Positions 24,666 through 33,020 of a stretch of DNA of 41,565 bases are shown in pieces; positions within the stretch are counted from its first letter, which is position 1; each line of letters starts with the position of its first letter. The DNA lies in the NCBI GenBank assembly GCA_009827235.1, contig SPMW01000012.1, forward strand, positions 1 to 41,565, in the 5' to 3' direction. The notes below the pieces were generated by a model. It worked only from the letters and a program-made list of their open reading frames with translations, was not told where the DNA came from and ran no database searches. The position numbers and the translations under genes are program-made. The DNA comes from Candidatus Campylobacter infans. GTDB lineage: Bacteria > Campylobacterota > Campylobacteria > Campylobacterales > Campylobacteraceae.

Positions 24666-25676
24666 GTGAAATCATTAAAAACCATCGTATTTAGCGCAGT
24701 ATTTGCCACAGCACTTTTTGGGGCAAATGAAGTCAATGTCTATTCACATAGGCATTATGACACGGATAAGGGCATTTTCAAGGTATTCGCGGATAAAACG
24801 GGCATTAAGGTAAATGTGATTCAAGCAAAGGCAAACGAACTCGCCCAAAGGCTCGAATCTGAGGGCAAAAACAGCAAAGCGGATATTTTTATCACAGCAG
24901 ACGCGGGCAATTTAGAGCAAGTGCGCATAGCTGGGCTTTTTCAAGGCGTAAGTAGCAATGAGATTGAGAAACTTTCGCCAAAAGCGTGGCGTGGTAAAAA
25001 CAATGAATGGTTTGCCATAACCAAACGCGCTAGGATTATCATTGCTTCAAAAGAGCGCGTCCCAAAAGGCAGTATTAGCACTTATGAGGATTTGACGGAT
25101 AAAAAATGGAAAGGCAAGATTCTTGTGCGAAGTTCAAGCGCGGTGTATAATATTTCGCTTTTATCGCAGATGATTGAAACGCTTGGTAGAGACAAAGCAA
25201 AGGCGTGGGCGCAAGGTATCGTAGATAATATGGCGCGAACTCCAAAAGGCGCAGATAGAGACCAGATTCGCGCAGTTTATGCAAAAGAGGGAGATGTGGC
25301 GATTTCAAATAGCTATTATTTGGGGCATTTGATAAATTCCAAAAACGCAAATGACAAAAAAGCAGGCGAATCTGTGTATATCATCTTTCCAAATCAAAAT
25401 GGGCGCGGAACGCATATCAATGTAAGTGGCGTGGGTGTGCTTAAAAACGCGCCAAATAAAGCAAATGCTATTAAACTCATTGAGTTTTTACTATCCCCTG
25501 AAGCGCAAAAAATGCTAACTGATGGCAATTTTGAATATCCTATCAATCCTAGCGTTGAGCCAAATGCGCTCTTAAAAAGCTGGGGCGAATTTAAAGTGCA
25601 AAAGCCAGACTTTGAGAGTTACTACAAAAACGCCAAAGAAGCATTAAAAATCTTTGATGAAGTGGGCTGGAAGTAG
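24666..25676 (+). CDS. fbpA: Ferric iron ABC transporter, periplasmic binding protein
   Basis: 336 residues. Signal peptide (about 1-19, ending ATALFGA), then NEVNVYSHRHYDTDKGIFKV, the start typical of FbpA/AfuA transferrin-like ferric binding proteins, with candidate iron-binding tyrosines here and in ISNSYYLGHLI. KRARIIIASKERVP and RSSSAVYNISLLSQMI are family blocks. Start is GTG: the ATG three bases upstream is followed at once by TGA, and AAAGGAC gives the ribosome site. It closely resembles CfbpA of C. jejuni. It delivers Fe3+ to the FbpBC permease encoded next. Confidence 0.92.
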   Translation: MKSLKTIVFSAVFATALFGANEVNVYSHRHYDTDKGIFKVFADKTGIKVNVIQAKANELAQRLESEGKNSKADIFITADAGNLEQVRIAGLFQGVSSNEIEKLSPKAWRGKNNEWFAITKRARIIIASKERVPKGSISTYEDLTDKKWKGKILVRSSSAVYNISLLSQMIETLGRDKAKAWAQGIVDNMARTPKGADRDQIRAVYAKEGDVAISNSYYLGHLINSKNANDKKAGESVYIIFPNQNGRGTHINVSGVGVLKNAPNKANAIKLIEFLLSPEAQKMLTDGNFEYPINPSVEPNALLKSWGEFKVQKPDFESYYKNAKEALKIFDEVGWK

Positions 25677-25702
25677 TTTTGAGCATTTTGATAAAATTTT
25701 AA

Positions 25703-27295
25703 ATGGTTGCGAATCTAGTGAAAAATCTAAATTTTAAGTGGATTTTTCCTGCGCTAATTCTCGCAGGATTCGTGCTTGTGCCGATTTTTGTAGTTATTTT
25801 TCATTTGCCATTCATTGATTTGGATACGCTTAATCATTTGAGTAGATTCGTGCTACCGCGTTATATTTTGGGTAGCGTGATTTTGCTTTTTGGGGTGCTA
25901 ATTTGCACTTTGATTTTAGGTATTACAAGTGCGTATTTAATCGCATTTTATGACTTTTTTGGACGCAAAATCTTTGAAGTCGCCCTTATTTTGCCACTTG
26001 CGATTCCTGCGTATATTATGGGATTTGCGTGGGTGAATCTATGCGAATTTGAGGGCTTTATACCAACGCTATTTGGGATAGATTCGCGCATTGATATTAT
26101 GAATATTTTTGGTGCGATTTTGATTTTGTCTTTTTCGCTTTATCCTTACATTTACTTTTTTGTAAAAAATCATTTTTCAAACAATCTAGGCAATATCATC
26201 TTAAGCGCACAAAGTTTGAGCGGCTCATCAATGCGAATTTTTTGGAGAGTTATTTTGCCATTTTGTCGCGTTAGCATTGTTGGGGCAAGTTTGCTTGTGC
26301 TAATGGAGACGCTAAGCGAATATGGGCTTGTGTCATATTTTGGCGTGGATTCATTTAGTGCTGGGATTTTTCGCACTTGGCTTGGCGGTGGAGATAAAAG
26401 TAGTGGCGTTGCGCTATCGGCGGTTATGATAATTTTTGTATTTATAATCGTGGTAGCCGAATCCTATCAACGCAAATCGCGTTCTTATGCACAAAACGCA
26501 TTTAGTTCTACGCCTAGACAAAAATTGCGCGGTTTTAAAAATATGGCTACATTTTTGTGGTGCTTTGCGATGCTATTTTTTGCCTTTATTGTGCCATTTG
26601 CGTGGCTTTTGTATTGGGGGCTTTATGATATAGCCCAAACCTTTCCAAAATTTACAAGCGCAATGATTTATAGTCTAGTAATGTCAGTTAGTAGCTCATT
26701 TACAATCGTTTTAATCGCGTATTTTCTTTGCTTTGTGGTGCGGATTGGCGGTGGTAAAGCGGCAAAGGCGATTTTAGCACTTGCAAGTCTTGGATATGCA
26801 ATACCCGGTGCGGTTGTAGCGATTGGAATCTTGCTATTTTTGGGATTTATAAATGTTTATATCTTAAATCCATTGCATATCGCTTACGCGCTTGGCGGGG
26901 GATTTGCATTGCTATTTTTTGGCTATTTGGTGCGATTTTTGGCATCGGGTATATTTGCGATTCAAGGTGGATTTACCAAAATCCCGCGAAATTTTGACTT
27001 TGTAGCATTAAATCTCAAAGCCACGCCGTTTTGTATTTTTACAAAAATCCACTTTCCGCTAATCCGCACTAGCCTAGCACTCGCCTTTGTGATTGTGGCA
27101 ATAGACATTTTAAAAGAGTTGCCCATCTCTACGATTTTGGCAAGTTCGGGCTATCAAACTTTGGCAGCAGCCGCCTTTGGATATAGCGACAATGAGCAAA
27201 TCTATGACGCCGCTTTGCCTAGCTTACTAATCGTGCTTTTTGCGCTAATCCCAACGCTTCTTATGCACTTTTTATATAAATTTAGGAATCCATAA
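25703..27295 (+). CDS. fbpB: Ferric iron ABC transporter, permease
   Basis: 530 residues, about twelve membrane helices in two homologous halves, as in FbpB. Each half has a coupling loop of the MetI class: AQSLSGSSMRIFWRVILPFCR (about 168-188) and ALNLKATPFCIFTKIHFPLIR (about 435-455). It imports ferric iron across the inner membrane. No convincing ribosome site precedes the chosen ATG; a nearby GTG twelve codons in (the start of VKNLNFKW) is possible. Its stop is directly followed by the fbpC start. Confidence 0.9.
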   Translation: MVANLVKNLNFKWIFPALILAGFVLVPIFVVIFHLPFIDLDTLNHLSRFVLPRYILGSVILLFGVLICTLILGITSAYLIAFYDFFGRKIFEVALILPLAIPAYIMGFAWVNLCEFEGFIPTLFGIDSRIDIMNIFGAILILSFSLYPYIYFFVKNHFSNNLGNIILSAQSLSGSSMRIFWRVILPFCRVSIVGASLLVLMETLSEYGLVSYFGVDSFSAGIFRTWLGGGDKSSGVALSAVMIIFVFIIVVAESYQRKSRSYAQNAFSSTPRQKLRGFKNMATFLWCFAMLFFAFIVPFAWLLYWGLYDIAQTFPKFTSAMIYSLVMSVSSSFTIVLIAYFLCFVVRIGGGKAAKAILALASLGYAIPGAVVAIGILLFLGFINVYILNPLHIAYALGGGFALLFFGYLVRFLASGIFAIQGGFTKIPRNFDFVALNLKATPFCIFTKIHFPLIRTSLALAFVIVAIDILKELPISTILASSGYQTLAAAAFGYSDNEQIYDAALPSLLIVLFALIPTLLMHFLYKFRNP

Positions 27296-28285
27296 ATGAA
27301 TGCTTTGAGTATCAAAAATATCTGCAAATCCTTTGGCAAAATTACCGCCCTAAAAGACATAAACCTAGAAGTCAAAGAAGGTGAAATTGTAGCGATTTTG
27401 GGCGAAAGTGGCTGCGGTAAAAGCACGCTTTTAAGCGCAATTGCAGGATTTTTTGGCATAGATTGTGGCGAAATTTGGCTTTATGATAAAAAAGTAGCAG
27501 ATTCACACACCTTTGCTCCGCCAAAAGAGCGCAATGTAGGCATTGTATTTCAAGACTACGCGCTTTTTCCGCATTTTAGCGTGAAAGAAAATATTTTATT
27601 TGGCATAGCGCATTTGTCAAAAATAGAGCAACAACAGCGATATGATGAGCTAATCACAATGCTTGGACTTGAATCGCTAGACAATCGCTATCCACACGAG
27701 ATTAGTGGCGGACAGCAACAGCGCGTGGCATTAGCGCGTTCGCTTGCCCCACGACCAAAAATGATACTTTTTGATGAGCCATTTTCAAACCTAAATCACG
27801 CAATGAGTGTGCGTATGCGAAGCGATATAAAGCAGATTTTACGCAAATATGGTTTAAGTGCGATTTTGGTTACCCACGAACGCGAAGATGCCTTTTATCT
27901 TGCTGATAGAATCGCTCTTATAGAGCAAGGCAGAATTATTGATATAGGCACTCCAAAGTCATTGTATGAAATGCCGAAAAATGCCAAAAGTGCGGAGTTT
28001 TTGGGTGCGGTAAATATAATTGAATCAAGTGCGATTGCGAATGTAAAAAATGCAATGTTTCGCAAATGGCTTGAATCCAAAAATGGAATGATTCGCCCAA
28101 AAGAGTTGCAAATAGCGGATTTGCAGAGTGCGGATTCGCAAGATTTACGCACGATTCAAGCCGAAGTAGTGGAAAATATCTTTTATGGAGATTATTATGA
28201 AATCATCGTGCGCGTGGAATCGCTAAATTTTTCCTTGCAACTGCCCTATCCGTTTCAATTAGACAAAATAACATTAGCTTTTTAG
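27296..28285 (+). CDS. fbpC: Ferric iron ABC transporter, ATPase
   Basis: 329 residues. Walker A GESGCGKST (36-44), Q loop VFQDYALFPHF, signature ISGGQQQRVALARSLAP (136-152), Walker B MILFDEP (156-162) and H-loop LVTHERED are all intact. A C-terminal domain after about 235 (GAVNIIESSAIANV and onward) resembles the regulatory OB-like domain of FbpC. It starts on the base after the fbpB stop (TAA-ATG) with TAGGAAT upstream. Powers ferric iron import with FbpA and FbpB. Confidence 0.93.
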   Translation: MNALSIKNICKSFGKITALKDINLEVKEGEIVAILGESGCGKSTLLSAIAGFFGIDCGEIWLYDKKVADSHTFAPPKERNVGIVFQDYALFPHFSVKENILFGIAHLSKIEQQQRYDELITMLGLESLDNRYPHEISGGQQQRVALARSLAPRPKMILFDEPFSNLNHAMSVRMRSDIKQILRKYGLSAILVTHEREDAFYLADRIALIEQGRIIDIGTPKSLYEMPKNAKSAEFLGAVNIIESSAIANVKNAMFRKWLESKNGMIRPKELQIADLQSADSQDLRTIQAEVVENIFYGDYYEIIVRVESLNFSLQLPYPFQLDKITLAF

Positions 28286-28326
28286 ATTCGCAAATATTTT
28301 GGTGGTTTGCAATATTTAGTCATAAG

Positions 28327-28355
28327 ATTCGCGCCAAAATATCACCAAATCTAAA
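28327..28355. repeat. Right copy of the 29-base direct repeat around fbpABC
   Basis: It starts ATTCGCGCCAAAATATCACC and ends AAATCTAAA, 27 of 29 identical to the copy at 24517. It ends five bases before the right IS remnant begins. Between fbpC and this repeat are only about 40 bases of non-coding sequence. Confidence 0.75.
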
Positions 28356-28359
28356 TTCT

Positions 28360-28744
28360 GGCTTAATGATAAAAAGCGTTGATAAATTTCACCACTTTTT
28401 ACTCATCTTTCATCATTTTTTAATCTAAAATAATTAGAAATAAATTTCATTTTATTTTCTAACTTACTATGAACTCTAAGCTTAGTCTTTAAATGATTAA
28501 ATTCTGCTTCTAGGCCATTATCATTTATGCTTTTATGTAATTTTGAAGCGTTTTCATACAGATGTTATTTTCTTTGAGCAATTTTTGCATTTATATCTTT
28601 AATGATTACTAGAATTTTACCATCTTTTTTAATTAAAAAACTACCGCAATTTAGACATTTTTTGTTCATATTTTTCAAGCCTCTTAAATGATGAATTTAA
28701 GGGGTATTTTAGCAATTTTTATCAACACTTTTTACCATTAAGCC
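28360..28744 (-). mobile_element. Insertion sequence remnant, right copy (both ends present)
   Basis: 385 bases. The left end GGCTTAATGATAAAAAGCGT and the complement of the right end GGCTTAATGGTAAAAAGTGT form inverted terminal repeats, matching at 25 of the first 27 bases. The minus strand has an ATG at 28669 opening MNKKCLNCGSFLIKKDGK, a zinc-ribbon transposase start, which frameshifts before YKCKNC. The tail LEAEFNHLKTKLRVHSKLEN ends at a TGA at 28403-28405. The catalytic middle is missing, so it cannot move by itself. Frame breaks show that it is decayed. Confidence 0.78.
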
Positions 28745-28769
28745 AAATTTTAAAATTTTAAAATTTGGC
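28742..28769. repeat. Perfect 28-base palindrome at the IS/SbmA junction
   Basis: GCCAAATTTTAAAA followed by its exact complement TTTTAAAATTTGGC, just past the stop of the SbmA-like gene on the minus strand. It may terminate that transcript. Its left three bases are also the last three of the IS right end. Confidence 0.55.
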
Positions 28770-28774
28770 CTTTA

Positions 28775-29911
28775 TTACCATTTAATGCTTTGTTCAAATT
28801 CTTTAAGGCGTTTGTGAATGCTTCTTAGCTCAGTTATTAGCGTCCAATTCTCAATAAACACAGAAAAACTCTCCCTAACTTGCGAAAACGCATTACTAAC
28901 TTGGATTAAAATCCCAAGCGTAATAACTCCCGTAAATAGCCCAACGCCCATTATTACAAAAGGCACAATCACCATAAGCTGCGAAAACGAAATAAGCCAA
29001 ATATTAAAATAACCATAATGCAAAAATAAGCGGTAAAAACTAAATTTTACCCCACTAAACAGCTCAATCATACTTGGCAAACTTGCATAATTTTGCTTAT
29101 TATCTTCTGCAAACACCAGCTCTTTTCTAAAAGCTGCCTCGCTTTTTTGTATGTTGTATTCAAGTTTTGGCAGTTTTATGCCCACAAACCACGAAATTAT
29201 CAACCCGCCAACACTAACAATCAACGCCACCCAAACAAGCGCGCCAGGAATATCTTTAAAAAAAGGCAAATCCACTCCATTGCTAAGCCCCCAAAGCACG
29301 GGTATAAAAGCAATTAGCGTCATTATCGCCCGCAAAGTTTTTAGCCCTAAATCCTCAGTAATTTTAGCAAAGCGATAAATATCTTCTTGCAAGCGTTGGC
29401 TAGAACCCTCAATATCGCTTTTACAAGCCTTCCACTTATTAAAATACGCAAAAGTCATAGCCTCACGCCATCTAAAACACCAATGACTAGCAAAAAACAC
29501 GCTCAAAGCATAAATAATCACATAAGGCATAGCAATGAATAAAAAGGTTTTAATTTCTTGCCAAAAGGCTGAAATTTTAATATTTATGGCCTTGTTTTTT
29601 AGCTCTTGGCAAGGGTTTTGGCTAGCAGGGGTTTTGTTATTAAAATTTTGTGATGAAGTTTGATTAAAATTTTGAGTGTGTTTATTAAAATTTTGCTTAT
29701 TATTTTGCTCTAAAAACCTGTCTTGGCAAGCATTTAGCTCTTTAAACTCGCTATAATCGCTAGCATTTTGAGCCAAATCATAAAAACTTTTATACCAATT
29801 ATTTATAGCCACATTCAAGCTAGTTTGAACCACAAGCGAAAGCACAAGCACCAAAAGCCCGCCATACGCCCATAACGCCCATTTTCTACTAGCAAAAAAC
29901 GATGAAATCAT
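28775..29911 (-). CDS. sbmA: SbmA/BacA-family peptide transporter-like protein
   Basis: 378 residues. Homologous to SbmA, a proton-driven inner-membrane importer of peptide antibiotics: NVAINNWYKSFYDL near the N-terminus, FFASHWCFRWREAMTFAYFNKW, EGSSQRLQEDIYRFA, IMTLIAFIPVLWGLS, GIKLPKLEYNIQKSEAAFRKELVFAEDN and the ending WTLITELRSIHKRLKEFE. Residues about 70-100 are an Asn/Gln-rich insert with three QNFN units, bracketed by C62 and C101, absent from E. coli SbmA as I know it. The start overlaps the SIMPL gene stop by ATGA. Could equally be called BacA-like. Confidence 0.85.
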   Translation of the reverse strand: MISSFFASRKWALWAYGGLLVLVLSLVVQTSLNVAINNWYKSFYDLAQNASDYSEFKELNACQDRFLEQNNKQNFNKHTQNFNQTSSQNFNNKTPASQNPCQELKNKAINIKISAFWQEIKTFLFIAMPYVIIYALSVFFASHWCFRWREAMTFAYFNKWKACKSDIEGSSQRLQEDIYRFAKITEDLGLKTLRAIMTLIAFIPVLWGLSNGVDLPFFKDIPGALVWVALIVSVGGLIISWFVGIKLPKLEYNIQKSEAAFRKELVFAEDNKQNYASLPSMIELFSGVKFSFYRLFLHYGYFNIWLISFSQLMVIVPFVIMGVGLFTGVITLGILIQVSNAFSQVRESFSVFIENWTLITELRSIHKRLKEFEQSIKW

Positions 29912-30603
29912 TTTAATAAATATTGTATTTGCGTAACCACGCGCACGATTTTGCGCTCTTCAAGCCCTGTGGCCGCATTTTCAATGCTAAAAAGCCCTTG
30001 CGTGGCGTGTTTAATCTTGCCTAAATTGCTATTTGAATCCTTAGCAAATTGCTCGGCTGCTTTCCTTGCGTTTTTTGTAGCAAGTGCTATCATTTCAGGC
30101 TTTATATCGTTTAATTTAGTAAATTCATAATTTATTTTATTTTCATAATCTTGCTTTATGGCAATGCCCTTATCCACAAGCTCTAATAAGCCCTCATTTG
30201 CTTTTTTAACCGCACTTATTTTATCTGTTCTTATCAAAAAATTAAGCTTAGCAATATAAATATATTGCATTTTTTCTTGGTTTATATATGGATCTAATAA
30301 ATTATTAGTAATTGAGGGCGAAAGCACGCTAAAATCATGCTCATTTAAACCTTTATCTTTTAAATACAAGCTTACAATCTCGCTTTTTTCTTTTATGGAT
30401 TTTTGTAAATTTTCTAAGTTATTATCACCTAAGCCAAAGCTAAGCTGCCACACAGCCAAATCAGCATTAACCTCGCGCTGTGCAAGCCCACGCACGCTAA
30501 CGCTTGCTTCTTTTGGATTAATACTAGAAAATCCAAGCGAAATAACGATAGAAGCGATAACCAAACAAATCCCAAGAAAGTAAAAATTATTTTTATTTTG
30601 CAT
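29908..30603 (-). CDS. SIMPL-domain (DUF541) periplasmic protein
   Basis: 231 residues. One N-terminal membrane helix or signal anchor (about 7-26), then the SIMPL domain (ASVSVRGLAQREVNADLAVW onward, ending with GLEERKIVRVVTQIQYLLK). Family members are periplasmic or outer-membrane associated; their biochemical role is poorly defined. It overlaps the SbmA-like gene by ATGA, so the two are one transcript, started from TGCTACAAT upstream. I would tie its job to the transporter only by this coupling. Confidence 0.85.
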   Translation of the reverse strand: MQNKNNFYFLGICLVIASIVISLGFSSINPKEASVSVRGLAQREVNADLAVWQLSFGLGDNNLENLQKSIKEKSEIVSLYLKDKGLNEHDFSVLSPSITNNLLDPYINQEKMQYIYIAKLNFLIRTDKISAVKKANEGLLELVDKGIAIKQDYENKINYEFTKLNDIKPEMIALATKNARKAAEQFAKDSNSNLGKIKHATQGLFSIENAATGLEERKIVRVVTQIQYLLK

Positions 30604-30628
30604 GTCTTATCCTTAAAATTTTTGGCAA

Positions 30629-30637
30629 ATTGTAGCA
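30629..30637 (-). promoter_or_regulatory. Extended -10 promoter of the SIMPL-sbmA pair
   Basis: The minus strand reads TGCTACAAT, one change from TGCTATAAT, 25 bases before the start. Divergent from the hemD promoter. Confidence 0.5.
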
Positions 30638-30666
30638 AAAATTGCTATTTTTTAGCATTAAATAGC

Positions 30667-30672
30667 TATAAT
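30667..30672 (+). promoter_or_regulatory. -10 box of hemD
   Basis: AGCTATAATTAAG has a perfect TATAAT, 18 bases before the hemD ATG; TTTGGAGCC is the ribosome site. Confidence 0.55.
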
Positions 30673-30690
30673 TAAGACTTTGGAGCCAAA

Positions 30691-31347
30691 ATGAGCAAAA
30701 TTTATTTATGTTCAAATACCAAAATCAACGATAAAAATGTAGAAAATTTAGCCCTTTGCAAGATAAAATTTATGTCCTTTAAGCTTGATTTAAATGCCTA
30801 TGACGCGCTGATTTTAACTAGCAAAAACGCTATAAAAGCCCTGCGTTTTAATCACATAAGCCCAAATGTTAAAATGCAAGTCTTTGCCATCGGCAAAAAT
30901 AGCACAAGCTCTGCTAAGCGCTATGGATTTAGCGATATTTATACCGCTAAAAACTCACTAGGCAATGCCTTTGGTTTAGAAATTTTGCCATTTTTAAAGG
31001 ATAAAAAGGCACTTTATATTTGCGCTAGTAAAAGAGCTAGCAAAATAGATGAAATTTTATGCCAAAACGGCGTAGATTTACACACGCAAATAGCCTATGA
31101 AAATATCATAAAAACTGAAATAAACGCCCTTAAAGCACCGCCAAAAAATTCAGTTTTGATTTTTACAAGTCCGCTAAATGTAAAGGCATTTTTAACGCAT
31201 TTTTCTTGGGATACTAGCTATGAAGCAATAGCTATTGGCGCCACGACAGCAGCGGCTTTAAATTTTATTTGTAAGCCAAAAATCGCTAAAAATCAAACAA
31301 TAAAAGAATGTTTAAATTTAGCAAAACAACAACTCACAAAAGGATAA
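30691..31347 (+). CDS. hemD: Uroporphyrinogen-III synthase
   Basis: 218 residues. It closes and rearranges hydroxymethylbilane to uroporphyrinogen III for haem. Sequence is divergent, as usual for HemD, but the layout fits: MSKIYLCSNTKI start, YDALILTSKNAIKAL, VFAIGKNSTSSAKRYGF, LYICASKRASKIDEIL, the central AYENIIKTEI linker, VLIFTSPLNVKAFL and AIAIGATTAAAL. Shorter than the ~250 of enterobacteria but normal for Campylobacterota. Last codons hold the AAGGA ribosome site of the next gene. Confidence 0.85.
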   Translation: MSKIYLCSNTKINDKNVENLALCKIKFMSFKLDLNAYDALILTSKNAIKALRFNHISPNVKMQVFAIGKNSTSSAKRYGFSDIYTAKNSLGNAFGLEILPFLKDKKALYICASKRASKIDEILCQNGVDLHTQIAYENIIKTEINALKAPPKNSVLIFTSPLNVKAFLTHFSWDTSYEAIAIGATTAAALNFICKPKIAKNQTIKECLNLAKQQLTKG

Positions 31348-31350
31348 AAA

Positions 31351-31815
31351 ATGGTAAGAATGTTTAATGATAGCGCGTTTATCGCCTCAGCTAGAGTGCA
31401 AATTAGCGAGCAAATCAATCAATGCTTAAATGATTTGGGCGGATTAAATAGCGTGGTTAAAAGCGCAAATATCGCAAAACTAGATGATAATGGCCTAGCT
31501 TTAATAAATGAGGTAAAAAATGGCATTAGCCAAATCAGTTCTTTACTTCAAAACGCAAACACAATGCTATCAAATATCGAGCATTTTTTAATTAGCGATG
31601 AATTTCCAACAAACCAAGAGATGCAAGAAAGCATTAAAAATAGTGGCGCCGATGCAAAAGCCTTAGATGAACTTGATGAATACAAACAACTAAGCCAAAA
31701 CACAAAATTAAAATTTGCCTTTATAGCGTGTAATTACGAGCTAATCTCGCGTATGCTTGATAGCGCAAGCGAGCTAAGCGCGGTATTACTAAAAGCAACA
31801 AAGAAAATTTCTTAA
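31351..31815 (+). CDS. Unknown helical protein downstream of hemD
   Basis: 154 residues, almost entirely helical and soluble, Ala/Ser/Asn/Leu-rich with heptad-like stretches (VQISEQINQCLNDLGGLNSV, ALINEVKNGISQISSLLQNA, LISRMLDSASELSAVLLKA). No signal peptide or recognised motif. It starts three bases after the hemD stop, with its ribosome site inside hemD, so it is cotranslated from the hemD transcript, and a hairpin follows it. Being next to flagellar genes does not prove a flagellar role. Real gene; function unknown. Confidence 0.75.
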   Translation: MVRMFNDSAFIASARVQISEQINQCLNDLGGLNSVVKSANIAKLDDNGLALINEVKNGISQISSLLQNANTMLSNIEHFLISDEFPTNQEMQESIKNSGADAKALDELDEYKQLSQNTKLKFAFIACNYELISRMLDSASELSAVLLKATKKIS

Positions 31816-31824
31816 TTAAATCAA

Positions 31825-31855
31825 GCAAGAATTAGCACTAAATGCTAGCTCTTGC
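31825..31855 (+). terminator. Hairpin ending the hemD transcript
   Basis: Arms GCAAGAATTAGCA and TGCTAGCTCTTGC pair over 13 positions with one mismatch and one wobble around a CTAAA loop; GTTTAAT follows. It separates hemD from the sigma-54 promoter of flgI. Confidence 0.55.
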
Positions 31856-31917
31856 GTTTAATCCTTATAACACAAAATCACCGCTTTTTACGCAAATTTT
31901 AAAGCAAAAACAAAAAA

Positions 31918-31931
31918 GGAATAAACTTTGC
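31918..31931 (+). promoter_or_regulatory. Sigma-54 promoter of flgI
   Basis: GGAATAAACTTTGC has the invariant GG and GC exactly ten bases apart, with the TTTGCTT extension seen in Campylobacter RpoN promoters. It lies 28 bases before the flgI ATG. Basal body and hook genes are RpoN/FlgR-controlled in C. jejuni, which fits. Confidence 0.75.
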
Positions 31932-31959
31932 TTAAAACCTTAAAATTTTAAGGATAAAT

Positions 31960-33009
31960 ATGCGTAGTTTTGTATTATTTTTACTTATTTTAATCAGCGC
32001 AAATAGCGCACAAATCAAAGATTTAGCAAGCGTTATAGGCGTAAGAGAAAACCAATTAATAGGCTATGGTTTAGTAGTTGGTTTAAATGGCACTGGCGAT
32101 GGCTCAAATAGCGAATTTACAATACAATCGCTTTCAAATATGCTAAAAACGGTAAATGTTCAAATAAACCCAGAAGATATAAAAAGCAAAAATACCGCTG
32201 CTGTTATGGTAACAGCGCGCCTGCCAGCATTTGCAAGACAAGGCGATGAGCTAGATATAACAATCAGCTCAATAGGCGATGCAAAAAATTTAATGGGCGG
32301 AACGCTTTTATTAACCGCATTAAAGGGCGTAGATGGTGAAATATACGCGCTAGCACAAGGCAATTTAACCCTTGGTGGCTCAGCTCAAAAAGGCGGCAAT
32401 CACCCAACAGTGGCTACAATTTTGCGCGGAGCATTAGTAGAGCGCGAAGTAGCCTATGATATAGCAAGCAAAACAGATGCTAGCCTTAGTCTAAAATCAT
32501 CAAATTTCGCTGTGGCTAAAAAGCTACAAGATGCGATAAATGCGCGCTTTGATAATTCAGCCATAGCAATTGATCCGCGCACATTAAACATCAAAAAACC
32601 AGCCCAGCTTAGTATGGTGGAGTTTTTAGCAATGGTGCTAAATCTTGAAATCGACCATCAAGCAGATGCCAAAATAATAATCGATGAACGCACAGGCACC
32701 TTAGTAAGTGGCGGCCAGATAAGAGTAGATAGCGCTGTAATCTCGCATAAAGGCATTACGCTAAAAATTGAGCCAAACTCTTATGTGCCTTTTGATGAAA
32801 AAAATCCTGCGCCAAATACTATGGATTTAGGCTTTGGCACTAGCATAGATGTGGCTAAAAATACGCTAAATGTGGATAATTCTTACACCACACTAGCAAA
32901 TGTAACGCGCGCATTAAATAAATTAGGCATTAGCCCAAGCGATATGATAGCAATTATTGAAAATTTGCGCCGCGCTGGGGCTATTAATGCACAAATAGAA
33001 GTAATTTAA
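31960..33009 (+). CDS. flgI: Flagellar P-ring protein FlgI
   Basis: 349 residues. A signal peptide (about 1-17) precedes AQIKDLASVIGVRENQLIGYGLVVGLNGTGD, the conserved FlgI start. Further blocks: NTAAVMVTARLPAFARQGDELD, GGTLLLTALKGVDGEIYALAQGN and a C-terminal region ending LGISPSDMIAIIENLRRAGA. It forms the periplasmic bushing around the rod. Full length, AAGGATAAAT ribosome site. First gene of the flgI-flgJ part of this locus. Confidence 0.96.
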   Translation: MRSFVLFLLILISANSAQIKDLASVIGVRENQLIGYGLVVGLNGTGDGSNSEFTIQSLSNMLKTVNVQINPEDIKSKNTAAVMVTARLPAFARQGDELDITISSIGDAKNLMGGTLLLTALKGVDGEIYALAQGNLTLGGSAQKGGNHPTVATILRGALVEREVAYDIASKTDASLSLKSSNFAVAKKLQDAINARFDNSAIAIDPRTLNIKKPAQLSMVEFLAMVLNLEIDHQADAKIIIDERTGTLVSGGQIRVDSAVISHKGITLKIEPNSYVPFDEKNPAPNTMDLGFGTSIDVAKNTLNVDNSYTTLANVTRALNKLGISPSDMIAIIENLRRAGAINAQIEVI

Positions 33010-33020
33010 GAAAGAAAACA

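Larger units (their letters stand above)
23836..28744. mobile_element. Composite-transposon-like island carrying fbpABC
   Basis: Two IS remnants in direct orientation bound a 4.2-kb segment holding a broken nrfD-like gene and a complete ferric iron ABC transporter. The outer flanks read AAATTTT immediately before the left end and AAATTTT immediately after the right end, consistent with a 7-base target duplication, although this word is common in the genome. The cargo uses more TTG leucine codons and GATTCG/TCGCG words than neighbouring genes. It lies between pseH and the SbmA-like gene. Confidence 0.6.
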
